Assembly (NCBI GenBank): GCA_964016885.1
Contig: OZ024743.1
Coordinates: 351,248,704-351,312,703, forward strand
Direction: 5' to 3'
From: Eledone cirrhosa
Taxonomy: Eukaryota; Mollusca; Cephalopoda; Octopoda; Eledonidae
Length of the DNA: 64,000 nt
Position 1 is the stretch's first letter; each line of letters starts with the position of its first letter. A program made the position numbers and the translations under genes. The notes under the pieces were generated by a model. That model made no database searches. It had not been told where the DNA came from and was given only the letters and a program-made list of their open reading frames with translations. Shown here piece by piece: positions 33,566-45,397 of this stretch.

Positions 33566-34603
33566 TTTCATTCACCAACTCTTTTTACAACAAGTGAACT
33601 ACTGTATACTGTATATATTTGCTATTAACTATTACGTCACTGCTCCTGTGCGCATTTTGACTTTTAACCGCTCATAAATCATTCTGAAGCACTGAACATT
33701 ATGCTCTTTCAATCACATTCTGTGTTTCATACACTTAGATATAAGCATAGTTGTGTCATTAAGGAATTCGCTTCAAGTGTACCAACGTTTTGTGAATAAT
33801 ATTTAGTGAATGGAAACTTTGTGAAAACCCATTTATATATTTTTATATACATGAGTGTGTGTATGTGTGTGTCTGTGTGTGCCTGTGTGTGCGTGTGTGT
33901 TTGTGTGTGTCTGTGTGTGTCTGTGTGTGCCTCTGTGTGTGTGTGTAATAGAGTATATACCGTAGTATTTGAAGCATAGAAACATTAACTGAATGAGTAT
34001 TCAATACTGGTAGGTAGATGAAGCGACTAAACACGAACTTCGAAGTCACTGCCACCTTTTTCTACAAGGATGAGCAGAAAGATATAAAGGAGAAATTAAA
34101 ATGCTCTAAAACCTTGCTCAAGCTCTATTATTGACGTATAGATGCGTCTATGTATTATAATCTGAGCGTTGACTAAAGTTATTTGCTATTAAACACTAAT
34201 ACCGCTCATTCTTGTGTCATCAGTGTTCATAAAATATACAAAGCAAGTACGTCAGTTATTTAGTTTATCGATTTCTTTGTGTCGAAGTGCTAAATTACAG
34301 GACCATAAACACAGACACAAACACAAACGTAAACATAAACACGGGCACATATACACAGACGCACAAACACACATATATGTGTATGTGTTTGTGCAGGCGT
34401 ACATGCCATGTATGACGTGCTTCTGCAGTTTCCGTCAACTAAATTCACTCACAAGACATTCGGGAAACCCTAGAATTAGAAATTCTTCCTCTGTGCAGCA
34501 AGTGTCCCGTTTGAGAATCACAGATGTGAGAGCTGTTATAGAAAAGGTTTCTGATTTAAGCAAAATTTATTTTCAGTAAGCTTCACACATTGTTAGGCGG
34601 AGA
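33566..34603. other. Spacer with (GT)n
   Basis: A GT/GTCT-type repeat lies at 33853-33946 and a CA-rich tract near 34300-34375. I see no gene. Confidence 0.5.
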
Positions 34604-34760
34604 ATTGGCAGAATCGTTAGAACCTTCGAATAGAATGCTTTGTGGTGTTCGTTTTGGCTCGCTGCTCTCTGAGTTCAAATCCCGCCGAGGTCAACTTTCA
34701 TCCATTCAAGGTCGATAAAAAGTACCAGTCCAGTATTGGGGTTGATTCTTCTTCTTTATC
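34604..34760 (+). mobile_element. tRNA-derived SINE, diverged subfamily
   Basis: The head ttggcagaatcgttagaac, B box gagttcaaatccc, and body with ggtcgataaaaagtaccagt followed by ccagtattggggttgatt differ from the 33377 subfamily in the tail. Confidence 0.8.
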
Positions 34761-35186
34761 TTTTTCTCATTCTAATTCTCTCACTCCATTAGGAGAGCAC
34801 CGAAATCTATGTTGTCTTTTATTGACAAGCGCAAATCAACCAATCTATTGCATATCATACTTCTCCCATCTATCAAACTTCACATTCAACATTAAACCAA
34901 TTGGCTTTGAAGAGCTTTCATGAGTACATTAGCGACTCATGCATGTACAATGAAATGATAATGATAATAAATCAATCTTGTTTCTCCGAAAATTTCCGTC
35001 AAATGCCCTCCAAATGTTTAATGAATGGGAATGGAAGAGAAGGGAAAGAAAGGGCCCTTAAATTGTGCTGGAGTTGTCATGACACACGGTGTGTCTTGAG
35101 CATTAGAACCTGATATAACCTACCTCTCTCCAGTTCTGAACACGACTGATTTCTTCCAGAGAAGAGAGAGCGAGAGAAAAAGGAAA
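34761..35186. other. Spacer without recognisable feature
   Basis: Pyrimidine-rich then AT-rich sequence. I see nothing gene-like. Confidence 0.5.
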
Positions 35187-35325
35187 AATCGCCTCTAGTG
35201 CTTTATTTATCGACTCCGAAAAGGTGAAAGATAAAGTTAGCTTCGATAGGATTTGAATTCAGAGAGCCGGGGAAATACCGAGGTATTTAATCAGACGCGT
35301 TAATGACTCTGCTAATTCGCCACAC
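35187..35325 (-). mobile_element. tRNA-derived SINE, diverged
   Basis: Minus-strand copy: tail-side tgctttatttatcgactcc, B-box region gatttgaattcag, head side gttaatgactctgctaattc. Confidence 0.7.
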
Positions 35326-35958
35326 TCAACATTCAAGGATCAATATGAGAAGTAAGTTTCCGAGGGTTAAATTATTGTCAAACACGGAAAACATTGATGG
35401 GAAGCAAGAGAAAGGTTATGCAAGGTCAACTGACTTAATGTGTATAATGAAAATATGAGCTTGCAGTATTCAATTATATTTTTTAACAATTTGGTGGATG
35501 GGAGGTCCATGTCCAAAATGACTATACCCTAGAATAGGATTGTGTTACAGGTGACAAATTGGTATAGTTTTAAAAGCAGTTGACAGATGATATTGTGATA
35601 TCAAATCCCACCGAGGTCAACTGTGCCTTTCCTCGATTCTTTTTTTCTGGGTACCCACAGTGTATAAAAGGATTAATGTCTATTAAATATAGGGTATCAC
35701 TGATAGGAAAACAAGGTCGAGCAAAATCTTAAGTGAGGAGAGCTTGTGACAGGATGTGTAAGCTGAAGAAGGAAACAGTAGGGCGGTAGAGGTATGCGGA
35801 GTAGGAAGAAGAAGGAAAAGATTATTAGAAAGCAATATTGATACAGAGCTGCTGTAATGGTTGAAATATATTGTACTGCGATATTTGTTTTAGTATGAAG
35901 CATGACGTCATCATAGCAAAGTTGAAAGGTTGTTCATACAGACGGTCGAACAACACGC

Positions 35959-35999
<41 letters not shown>

Positions 36000-36403
36000 C
36001 TGCAGACGTATCGGTTCTGCTTCTGGTCGCATTCAAACATTGATATTCTATTGAATGTCAGGAGTAGGTGCATAATTAAAGTAAGAACAGGACACTGTCT
36101 CAAACTGGAATTTAATTATAATTTAATTTTACAAGGGAAGAAAATAACTAAAATATATAAAAATTAATTGTGGAATAGAATTTATAATAAAATATGCCGA
36201 CTAAATTGTGAATATACCTGAATGCATATATGTGTATGTGTTCATGTGTATATGTTCATATGTATGTATGTGAGTATTTTGTATGTATCTGTGTGTATCT
36301 GTGTCTGTGTGGGGGTGCACATTATGCCCATGTATTTATATATACGCATAATGTATTACCTTTGTAAATAGGGAGATACATACAGACAAGCAAATAGGTA
36401 GCT
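35326..36403. other. Spacer with a SINE scrap and (GT)n
   Basis: A B-box-adjacent scrap (atcaaatcccaccgaggtcaa) lies near 35601 and a (GT)n tract at 35966-35998. No gene is visible. Confidence 0.5.
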
Positions 36404-36438
36404 AGATAGATAGACCGATAGATAGACAGATAGCTAAA
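36404..36438. repeat. (GATA)n at 3' junction of T3
   Basis: Degenerate GATA/GACA units running into the conserved T3 3' terminus. Confidence 0.85.
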
Positions 36439-39008
36439 TTTCTTTATTAGCCACAAGGGCACAAAAGAAGGGGACAAATACAAATGGGGAGTTTACATAC
36501 AGGTATATGAAAATAAAACTATTAATAAAATAACAAATAACAATTGATATCCCCAATAGGGGGGAGGCGTTACATAGGGGTTGTACACACCCCGAAAAAA
36601 TGTATAACCCTCATCTCCAGGAGCACCAAGAGTGAGTACTCCCTTCCTCTCTTCCTCTTTTTCCTCAACCTACAGGCTTATATAGAGAGAAGGCCCAACC
36701 ACTCGGGCCATCTTTGCCACATTCACCCACCTTTTATAAAATTTGCTGGGGTACAGCACCTCTCTCTCCATCCGGATTCTTCTTCCAAAATGATATTTGA
36801 AAAAACGAATCAGTTGCTCGCCCGAGAGAAAGGTGTCTGACCTCAGCCCTTTTAACCTCGTCCACCATATAAGCTCTTTCACCATAGCCATAACACATAG
36901 GAAAACCACCTCTCCCTCGTTTTTGAAGGAGGGTGGCGGTTTGATCATGACAATGGACTCGGTGGTCAACTGGATTGGTCCCACCCGCAACAATAGTCGT
37001 TCTACATAGCCCCACAGGTCGGTAACGCCCGGGCAGTGTACAAATGTGTGCGTGACGGACAGATCTTTTTCGAAGGGTCCCTACCCGGGCGCCCGTGTCT
37101 GTACAGCTTGTCTCGAACTGGTAGAGCTCCTTGGTAGTACTGCCAGGCCAGGGAATTTTGGATGTTGTCCATTGGTCCCATGCGGAAGGTCCTACCGAAC
37201 AGACTGGCCAGTTCATCCTCCTCTACGCCTAGAGTTTGTCCGAGCGTGTCGTCGCACTTGCTGCGGACCAATCCTCTATAGTATGTCGAAGTGGAGTCTC
37301 CACTGATCGCCGGGTCCGTTTGCCAGAGGACTGTGAGCGCCTGAGCACATTCGATGTGCCAGTCGCCCATTTTCCTCGGTTTTGCTTGACCCAGGACTAC
37401 AGCTCGGTCAGCGAGACGAGTCGTGGGAATGCTCGCCTCACGAACGGGGCCCACACCGGTGGTACGGTGAGGAATACGTTGGGGTGCCGCAGCCTGAGCG
37501 CGTGTTTGCGCATCGTCAGCCACGGCATCCCCAGCCCTCCGTTTGAAGGGTGTTGGCAGCAGATGGATCTTCACACCAAAGGAACCCGTTTCTTCCAAAG
37601 GAAGCTTGTTTCTTCCATTTTGGTGAGCGTTTTGGTTGGACAAGACACGACGGTCAAGCGGTAGTAGATGACGGACGCTATAAAAGTGCTCGCCACCTCC
37701 ACTCGACATTTCAAGGATAGTTTGCACTCGGCCTACTTCTGGGTGAGCGCAAACACCTTGGCCGTCGCCTCGTTCCAGTTCTTCTCCACCTGGAGGTCCG
37801 GACCAAACCAGACCCTGAGCAGCTTTACCGGTCCTTCCGTACAGCGTCCGACGACGCCATCTGAAGGCATCGGTTTGCCTCTCCACAATCCGAGTTGCAA
37901 ACCGATGGACTTGTCCCGGTTCAGTTCGCTCCTGTGAACCTTTCGTATTCCTTCAATAAGGTGCCAACTTCCTCGATTTGCGAGGTGCTCGACACCATTA
38001 CTGTCACGTCGTCGGCGTAGGCCGACGCCGCTTTCCGCAGTCCCGGTTCCAGGGGGATGCCCTGCAATAGCTCCAACTTCTGCAGTAGTGGCTCGAGAGT
38101 CAGTACGTACAGAAGGGAGGGGAGAGGACATCCCTGTCGATGGTAAACGATGGTAACGATGGTCAACCCTATCGAAAGCCTTAGACTGATCCAAGTTGAT
38201 CAGGGCCCCACCGAAGCCGGGTTTACACCCTACCCTCTCTATGATGTATTGCATGAGGTGGAGGTTGTCGTGTATGAACCTGGTCGGGATTGCGCATGTC
38301 TGCGCTTCTCCCACCAGGTTTTCGACGACAAGCGTCAACCTCTTTGCCAACACCTTGACCAAAATCTGTAACTCTGTGTTGAGCAGAGTTATGGGCCGGA
38401 AGTTGCCTATGTCATCCCCCTTATTCTCGTGCTTCCTGACTAACGTGAGTACGCCCTTGGTCACAGAACTGGGAATTCTCCTGTTCTACTGCCAGTTGCA
38501 GTAGACCGCTTCCAGGAGACCGGAGAACAAGTCCGGCATAGCTACGTAAAATTCGTAGGGTAGACCGTCGAGACCTGGAGATTTGCGTTTGCCGCATTGG
38601 CTCAGCGCGTCCCCTATCTCAGCGGCCGAAATCGGCCTTTCGCAGAACTTCGCCTCGCTGTCTGAGAGTCGCGGTAGGCCGTCGAGGTATGGACCGAAAT
38701 CCATAGCCCCTCCCGGCACACCGCCCTGCCTGAACAGTTGAGCAAAGTGCCGCAAAGTGCCACATTTGTTTCGACTCACGTATCACGCGCCCGTCTTGGT
38801 CCTTCAAAGACCGAATCGTGGGCTTGTTGCCACTTTTCGCCTCCGTCACCCGGGCCCAGCTAACAGCTTTGGCTCCCTCGTTTCCCAGAGCACGTATTTT
38901 GCTTCTGACAACACAGCCTTCATGTTTTGCGTCGAAGAACTGGTCCAAGGCCATTCTCGTTGCTAGCACGCTGGCTACGTTTCCACTCCTAAGTGCCTCT
39001 TCTACTTG
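36439..39008 (-). mobile_element. Tx1-like LINE copy T3, 5' truncated
   Basis: The 3' end (GGCTAATAAAGAAA on the coding strand) abuts GATA/TATC repeats. It keeps the 3' UTR and ORF2 from just after the endonuclease domain. The 5' break at about 39008 lies directly against (GATA)n. An internal deletion of roughly 150-180 bases removes part of RT near 38140-38160, with a short repeated filler (gatggtaacgatggt). Confidence 0.88.
36670..39008 (-). pseudogene. T3 ORF2 fragment: RT and C-terminal domain, broken
   Basis: Covers FDAKHEGCVVRSK, KSPGLDGLPYEFY, FRPITLLNTELQIL, QSKAFDRVDH, YADDVTVMVS and the Cys/His C-terminal region. The frames are interrupted by several indels and by the internal deletion that removes the region before GCPL. 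Not functional. Confidence 0.82.
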
Positions 39009-39040
39009 ATAGATAGACAGATATATAGATAGATAGAAAT

Positions 39041-39110
<70 letters not shown>

Positions 39111-39116
39111 TTATTT
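39009..39116. repeat. (GATA)n array between T3 and the 12-base stub
   Basis: About 25 GATA units. Confidence 0.92.
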
Positions 39117-39128
39117 GCCATAGATAGA
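39117..39128 (-). mobile_element. Ultra-short 3' stub of a Tx1-like LINE
   Basis: The sequence tttatttgccat between two GATA tracts equals the last dozen bases of the T-family 3' end (compare tttatttgccac at 45141-45152). It reads as an insertion truncated after about 12 bases, or a remnant left by loss of the rest. Confidence 0.6.
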
Positions 39129-39140
39129 CAGATAGATAGA
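39129..39140. repeat. Short GATA/GACA tract at 3' junction of T4
   Basis: Follows the stub and directly abuts T4. Confidence 0.8.
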
Positions 39141-39373
39141 TTTCTTTATTAGCCACAAGGGCGCACAAGAAAGGGGGACAATACAAAGACATGTCAGGGA
39201 TTTTTCATACAGTTGTGTAAAAATATAAAAACAAACAATTACAACAATCGAAATCCCCAATAGGGGGGAGGCGCCACAAATGGGTTGTTTAATACCCCGT
39301 CGATAGAACAACCCTCAACTCCAGGAGCATGCTGTGTAAGTGCTCCCTTCTTCCTTTTGCTCTCTTCCTCAAC

Positions 39374-42300
39374 CTACAGGCTTATAAACAGAGAAGGCCC
39401 AATCACTCGGGCCATTTTCGCTTCATTCACCCATCTTTCAGTAAATTTATTGGGGTGCAGTGCCTCTCTCTCCACTTTGATTCTCCTTCTAAAGTGATAC
39501 TTAAAGAAGGGAATCAATTGTTGACCGGAGAGAAAGGCATCTGTCCTCAGTCCTCTCAATCTCGTCCACCATATAACCTTTTTCACCATAGCCACCGTAC
39601 AGAGGAAAACCGCCTCTCTTTCTTTTTTGAAAGAGGCTGGCGGTTTGATCCTTATTATGGACTCGGCAGTCAACTGGATTTGTCCCATAGGCTACAGCAG
39701 TTGTTCTGCATAGTTCCAAAGGTCGGTTACGCCCGGGCAATGTACAATTGCGTGCAGGGCTGTTTCAATGTCCTGTGTGCATCTTGGACACGTCCTCTTG
39801 GAAGGATCCGTGCCTGTAGATCTTGTCACGAACCGGTAGAGCTCCTCAGTAGCACTTCCAGGCCAGGGACCTCTGGAAGTTGTCCATAGGTTCCGGGCGG
39901 AAAGTCCTACCAAACAGACTGGTGAGCTCATCGTCTTTGGCGCCCAGAGTCTCTCTGAGCACGTCGTGGCCCTTGTAACGTACGATCCCTCTATAGAATG
40001 TCGAAGTGGAGTCTCCACTGATTGCCGCGCCCGCTTGCCAGAGGACTGTGAGCGCCTGAGCGCCTTCAATGTGCCAGGCGCCCATCGATTTCGGTCTTTT
40101 CTTGACCCAGGACTGCAGCTCCGTCAGCGAGATGAGCTGTGGGAAAACCTGTCTCACAAACGGTGCCCACACCGGTTGGGGGTCGGTGAGGAATACCTGG
40201 AGATACCGCAGCCTCAGCGCATGTTTGCACATCATCAGCCACGGCATTCCCAGCCCTCCGTTGGAAGGGTGCTGACAGCAGACGGATCTCTTCACCAGCG
40301 GAGCCTGCTTCTTCCACAGAAACTGGGAGAGCATGCGTTCCATCTTGGCGAGGTGTTCACGGGGACAAGGCACGATAGTCAAGCGGTAGTAGATGACGGA
40401 CGCTATGAAAGTGTTCGCCACCTCCGCTCGACCTTTCAAGGACAGTTTGCACTCTGCCCACTTCTGGATGAGTGCAAGCACCTTGGCCGTGATCTCGTTC
40501 CAGTTTTTCTCCACCTGGAGGTCTGGACCTAACCAGACCCCGAGCAATTTCACCGGTCCGTCCGTCCAGCGTCCAACGACGCTGTCGGACGTCATCGGTT
40601 TGCCTCTCCACGTACCGAGTTACAAACCGACAGACTTGTCCGGGTTTAGTTTTGCTCCCGTCAGCGTTTCGTATTCTTTCAGTAAGTTGCCGATCATCCC
40701 GATTTCCGAGGTACTCGACACCATTACCGTTACGTCGTCGGCATAAGCCGACGCCGCTTTGCACAGTCCTGGTTCTAGAGGGATGCCCTGCAACAGCTCC
40801 AATTTCCGCAGTAGTGGCTCTAGAGTCAATACATACAGAATGGAGGAGAGAGGGCACCCCTGTCGAATGGAACGCGTGATTGCGAACGGCTCCGATAGGT
40901 AGCCGTTCACCTTGACCCTCGAGCAGATGCTGGTGTGCATCGCCTCGATCCAGCCTCTGAACATAGGGCCGAAACCGGCCGCCTTGAGAACCGCTTCCAA
41001 GTATCGATGGTCGACCCTATCGAATGCCTTAGACTGATCCAAATTGATCAGAGCCCCACCGAAGCCGGGTTTACTGCCCACCCTCTCTATGATGTATCGC
41101 ATGAGGTGGAGGTTGTCGTGTATGGACCTGGTCGGGATTGCACACGTTTGCGCTTTCCCTACCAGGTTCTTGACGACAAGCGCCAACCTTGTCGCTAGCA
41201 CCTTGGCCAAAATCTTTAACTCAGTGTTGAGCAGAGTTATGGGCCTGAAGTTGTTAATTTTGTCCCCCTTGTTCTCGTCTCTCCTGATCAGCGTTACTAC
41301 GCCCTTGCCTGCAGAACTGGGAATTCTCCCGTTCTGCTGCCAATTGCAGTAGACGGCTTCGAGGACGCCGGAGAACAAGTCCGGTATGCCTATGTAAAAC
41401 TCGTAGGGTAGACCATCTAGACCGGGTGACTTACGTTTCCCGCAGCGGCCCAGAGCGTCCCGTATCTCAGTGTCCGTGATCGGACTTTCGCAGAACTCGG
41501 CGTCCGTGTTCGAGAGACGCGGCAGGCCGTCGAGGTATGAACTAAAGTCCATTGGCCCGTTCGGCTCACCGTTGTTCTGCTCAAACAGTCGCGCAAAGTG
41601 CCGCTGAAAGGGCGCGCACATTTCCTTGGGGTCAAGTAGCACGCGTCCGTTTTGGTCTTTCAAAGACCGAATCGTGGACTTGTTGCCACTTTTTGCCTCC
41701 ACCACTCGGGCCCAGCTGACAGCTTTCGCTCCTTCGTTTCCTAGAGCACGTGTTTTGCTTCTGACCACGCAGCCTTCGTGTTTCGCATCGAAGAACTGGT
41801 CCAGTGCCATTCTCGACGCTAACACTCTAGCCGCGTTGCCACTTCTAAGTGCCTCCGCTACCTTGGCTACTAGTTCTCTCTCTATTCTGTTTTTCTCTAA
41901 GGCTAACTCTCTGCTATACCCTATCGATTCTATTCTAATTGCTTTCTTGAGAGAGTACCATCATCTATTGTTGACGATGGCTCCCGTTAACTGTTGCTTG
42001 ACTAGTCTACTTATCCGTTCACTGTAAGTTTTACGTGCCGGCAACGACACGTTCAGCTTCCAGTATCCGGGTCCCTGTCTATGTATTCTATCACGATTGA
42101 CTAAGCAGACGACTAACTTGTGATCTGAATAGGCAACCATGTGCATTCGTGGACAGCTTAACATCTCCTTGTCCCTTTCTCTAATGAAGAACGATCTAGA
42201 TGTCCCGCTGCGGTTTGCCCACGTCCACTGTGGTGCAGTCGGGAAATCCAGTCGATACCTATCGGCCAGTTGGAATTGGCCGATTAAAGTTTTGAGGCTG

Positions 42301-42785
42301 TTGCACCCCGCTCTACTGGAACATGCTCTCACATAGTCCCATCGTGCATCTAGGATACCATTCCAGTCCTCCACTAAAAGTAAGGAGCGAGACGTTCCCA
42401 GAAAAGACTCTAGACGCTTAAAGAAGTCTGGCCGTGATTGCGATTGCCCGGTCGGGGCATAAACGGCCACCAGTCTGAAGGCTCCACCTCCAATACTGTT
42501 CACGTCTAGGACTACCAGTCTTCCCTCCGGGTCCAAGTGTACTTGCTGTACTTCGACGTCCAGGTTCTTCCGAAACATGACAGCCACTCCACCTCCGCCT
42601 CCTGGCTGACAGAGAGATGCGTAGATCTCAAAGTCGTCGAAGATGGGGGTTAGTTGCTGCCTGTTGTGGATCCTGGACTCGGTGATGGCTATCGCATCCA
42701 TACTGTGTGACCTAAGGTCGTTTAAAAGTTGGCCCTGTTTCCCTAGGCCACGCACATTCACGGTTCCAACTCGTAAACTAGCCAT
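39374..42785 (-). pseudogene. T4 ORF2: endonuclease/RT, a few lesions
   Basis: Start ATG at 42785 (MASLRVGTVNVRGLG). The frame is open through most of the protein apart from TGA after VNNR (41961) and TAA after KSVGL (40620). A frameshift near 39850-40070 follows, with the last part in another frame to the stop at 39374. Motifs are VEDWNGILDARWD, FRPITLLNTELKIL, QSKAFDRVDH, GCPLSSILYVLT and YADDVTVMVS. The endonuclease has lost several residues where T5 has SRSYLDRFLVR (here SRSFFIRER), removing a conserved Asp. It cannot be active. Confidence 0.85.
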
Positions 42786-42828
42786 GTTGGTGAAGAAAAG
42801 TTGGAGAAAAAGGACGAAAAGGTGCACT

Positions 42829-44584
42829 TACCTTTTCGTTTCCTGGAGATCGGGTTGTTCAATCTCCATTTAGGTGCTGGATAGGGTGTTGGGTGGGGTG
42901 GGGAAATATTTTAACAGGACGCGGTTGATGGGTTTCTGGCAGGAGTTGCCCACGTCCTGTGAAAATTTATTTTTAAGGTCACTATAGATCTCTATAGAAA
43001 CCCTTATAAGTTTAAGGTGTGGAGACGATTCTGCCTTGGCGAAAGTTTAGCCCTCCGTCTCCACCTTGGGGTTTTGGGAGATGACCTCCATCAAACTCTT
43101 GTTGTTTGTGTTGATGTATGCGTATTGTTGTTTGTGTTTTTGTTGCGTTGTTTTAGTTTGTTGTTCGTCCGGGAGGTTTCTTTTTATGGTGGGTGCTTGT
43201 GTTTGGGGTGGTGTTGGTGTTGGTTTTGCTGGTAGGAGGATGTTTGACTGTGGTATTGTTTGTGTTGTTGTTTGTGTCTGTGGTTGTGTGTTGGTGTTGG
43301 TGATTGGAGTTTTGGGGGTTTTGTGGTGTCTCTTTTTTTTTTATATTTCCGCGGCTCTCCCTCTTCTTCACTTAAAAGAGAAGCAGCTTCATCCGTCGAT
43401 GAATAATCATAGTCAGATGTGTGGGGTAGGGGTATATTGTGTGATGGTGGTGTTTCGGTGTGTGTGTTTGTGGTAGTGTTTGATGGAGTGGGTTGGAGTG
43501 GGGCTGTTGTCTCTGTTTTTTTCTGTTGTTGTTGGTTGAGTGTCAGTTTGTTTTGGTGTGGTTGCCCGTTTCGTCTGTCGTTGTACTTGTGGTGATGGTG
43601 GTTGCTTTGGTGTTGGTGTTGGTAACAGTGTTTTCTTTTGTATTGTTTTGGTTGAGGGTGTTTGTAAAGAGCAGGAGGCCTTTAGGTGTGTGGTGCTATT
43701 GCAACGAAAGCAATGTGGTTTTCGTCCCTCAACTACAATGTTTATGTGGCTGTTGTTGTCCACCATTACTTTTTCTGGTATTTTGGAGATTCTTTCCGGG
43801 CTCATTTGCACCAGAATCTCCAAATTTGTACCAGACCAGGTGTGTCTGGTTGACTTTTTGATGGAGAGAATAGTGTCTTTTCTCTCCTCTAAAAATCCTG
43901 CCAATATCCACCAAATATTAATATTTGGTGGTATGCTTGTAACTCTAATTTTTTGTGTCCTTTTTTCCTAGGTATGTAGGGAAAAGGGTGTATTTTTGTG
44001 ACAGTATTGGCGTCACTGAATATCTTTGTGCAAGGGCCTCCCTTTTGAGCAGTACCGAAATACTCCCGTACTGTTTGGCCCTCTGCATAAAGTCAATGTC
44101 TGGCAATATCTGTATTAAGGCTGCCTCAATTTCCCCTTGACTGAGGAATGTTGGTCGTTTTGTTTCATTTGAAACAATTCTGAAGGTGATTGTCCTTCGA
44201 AATGTTTCCAGACGAATTTCTGGGGGTGAGTTTATCTGAAATCCCCCGTTTTTACCGAAAGTGATAAACTCCTTTGCTTCAGAGAGCATCTGTTTCGCAT
44301 TGGAGATATCGAGATCCGTGAAATCTTGTGTCTTGGTGACTGTTTGAGCAAAAGATTTTTTGGTGTTGTTGTTGTTGATGTTGTTGTTGTGGTTGTCGGG
44401 TTTTCCGTTTGTAGTTGTGTCAATAGTTTTATTTTCTGTTGTTTTTTCCGTCTGTTGTACTATGTGTGGTTCGATCTTGTTTTTATTTTTGTTGTTCATA
44501 TTGGTTTCCATAGTGACGCCAATACATGCGGAGTGAGAAGTAACGTTATTATTATTATTTGTGACTGTTTCTGTATAAGTTATT

Positions 44585-44624
<40 letters not shown>

Positions 44625-44855
44625 GGTTGTCGGGTTTTTCGTTTGTAGTTGTGTCAATTGTTTTGTTTTTTGTTGATTTTAGTGTGTGTTGTATACTGTG
44701 TGGTTCACTGTGCGATTCAAATTTGTTTGTGTTGTCTACACTTTCGTTACACAAAACTTTGTTGTTAACTGCCTCGATACAGGCAGAATTTTTAGCAACG
44801 TTAAAGTCTATTTCTTTTCTTCAACATTCGCTCGTGTTCCTTGAACGCTTGCCAT
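42829..44855 (-). pseudogene. T4 ORF1: gag-like protein, frameshifted
   Basis: Starts at the ATG at 44855 but meets a stop after about 15 codons. Open parts are 43945-44754 (Asn-rich low complexity encoded by AAC repeats, then the RRM-like part) and 43413-43904 (knuckle CFRCNSTTHLKASC). A frameshift separates them near 43940. The end overlaps AGGTAAG at 42833-42826 as in other copies. Confidence 0.8.
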
Positions 44856-45027
44856 AGCTGATGGCAAAATATTAAAAATGTTTAAACAGTTTTCAAATTA
44901 ATTTCAAATTAAATTTAGATTGCCACTCAGCTAATCTACAAAACGATGTGTTTTTTTTAAACAAGAATTTCTGTTTTTTTGTAAATAAATTGACAGAAAC
45001 TTACCAGCCAAATTGTGTCCGTTCAGC

Positions 45028-45058
45028 TACCAAGAGAGATAGAGAGATAGATAGATAT

Positions 45059-45133
<75 letters not shown>

Positions 45134-45135
45134 TA
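45028..45135. repeat. (GATA)n array between T4 and T5
   Basis: GAGATA units, then about 20 GATA units. It is the 5' flank of T4 and the 3' tail of T5. Confidence 0.92.
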
Positions 45136-45308
45136 TTTCTTTTATTTGCCACTAGGGCATCAAAAGTGGGACAAGTACAAAGGGGGGAGTTTACACAAAA
45201 AGGCGTCCTCAATAAGGAGGAGGCAATAACAAAATATAAAAATAAAATAAGATATAACAAAAAATAAAATTTTTAACAAAATCCTCAATAGAGAGGAGGC
45301 GCCTTGGG

Positions 45309-45376
45309 GGGTCGCACACACCCCCGAAAAAAGTGTGCAACCCTTCTCCTCAGGAGCACAGAGAAGGGGTGCTCCC
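45309..45376 (-). promoter_or_regulatory. Paired hairpins in T5 3' UTR
   Basis: Hairpin 1: gggtcgcacac (45309-45319) pairs with gtgtgcaaccc (45333-45343) with one mismatch. Hairpin 2: ggagca (45353-45358) pairs with tgctcc (45370-45375). Corresponding hairpins occur in the other T copies with paired changes (for example gggttgtt/gaacaaccc in T4). The likely role, by analogy with other LINEs, is RT recognition of the RNA 3' end; this is inference. Confidence 0.6.
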
Positions 45377-45397
45377 TTGGTCTTTCATCTTCCTCAC

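Larger units (their letters stand above)
39141..45028 (-). mobile_element. Tx1-like LINE copy T4, full length but mutated
   Basis: About 5.9 kb on the minus strand from the 3' terminus at 39141 to a 5' end at about 45028 (coding-strand start near the ctagctgaacggacac-type leader), which abuts GAGATA/GATA repeats. It has a 5' UTR (44856-45028), ORF1, ORF2 and a 3' UTR with hairpins at about 39276-39345. The sequence is clearly diverged from T5-T8, so this is an older subfamily. Confidence 0.88.

Noticed and set aside
39009..39116. Regular GATA repeats considered as CRISPR-like or satellite array
   Set aside because: Four-base units without spacers in a eukaryotic context; simple microsatellite.
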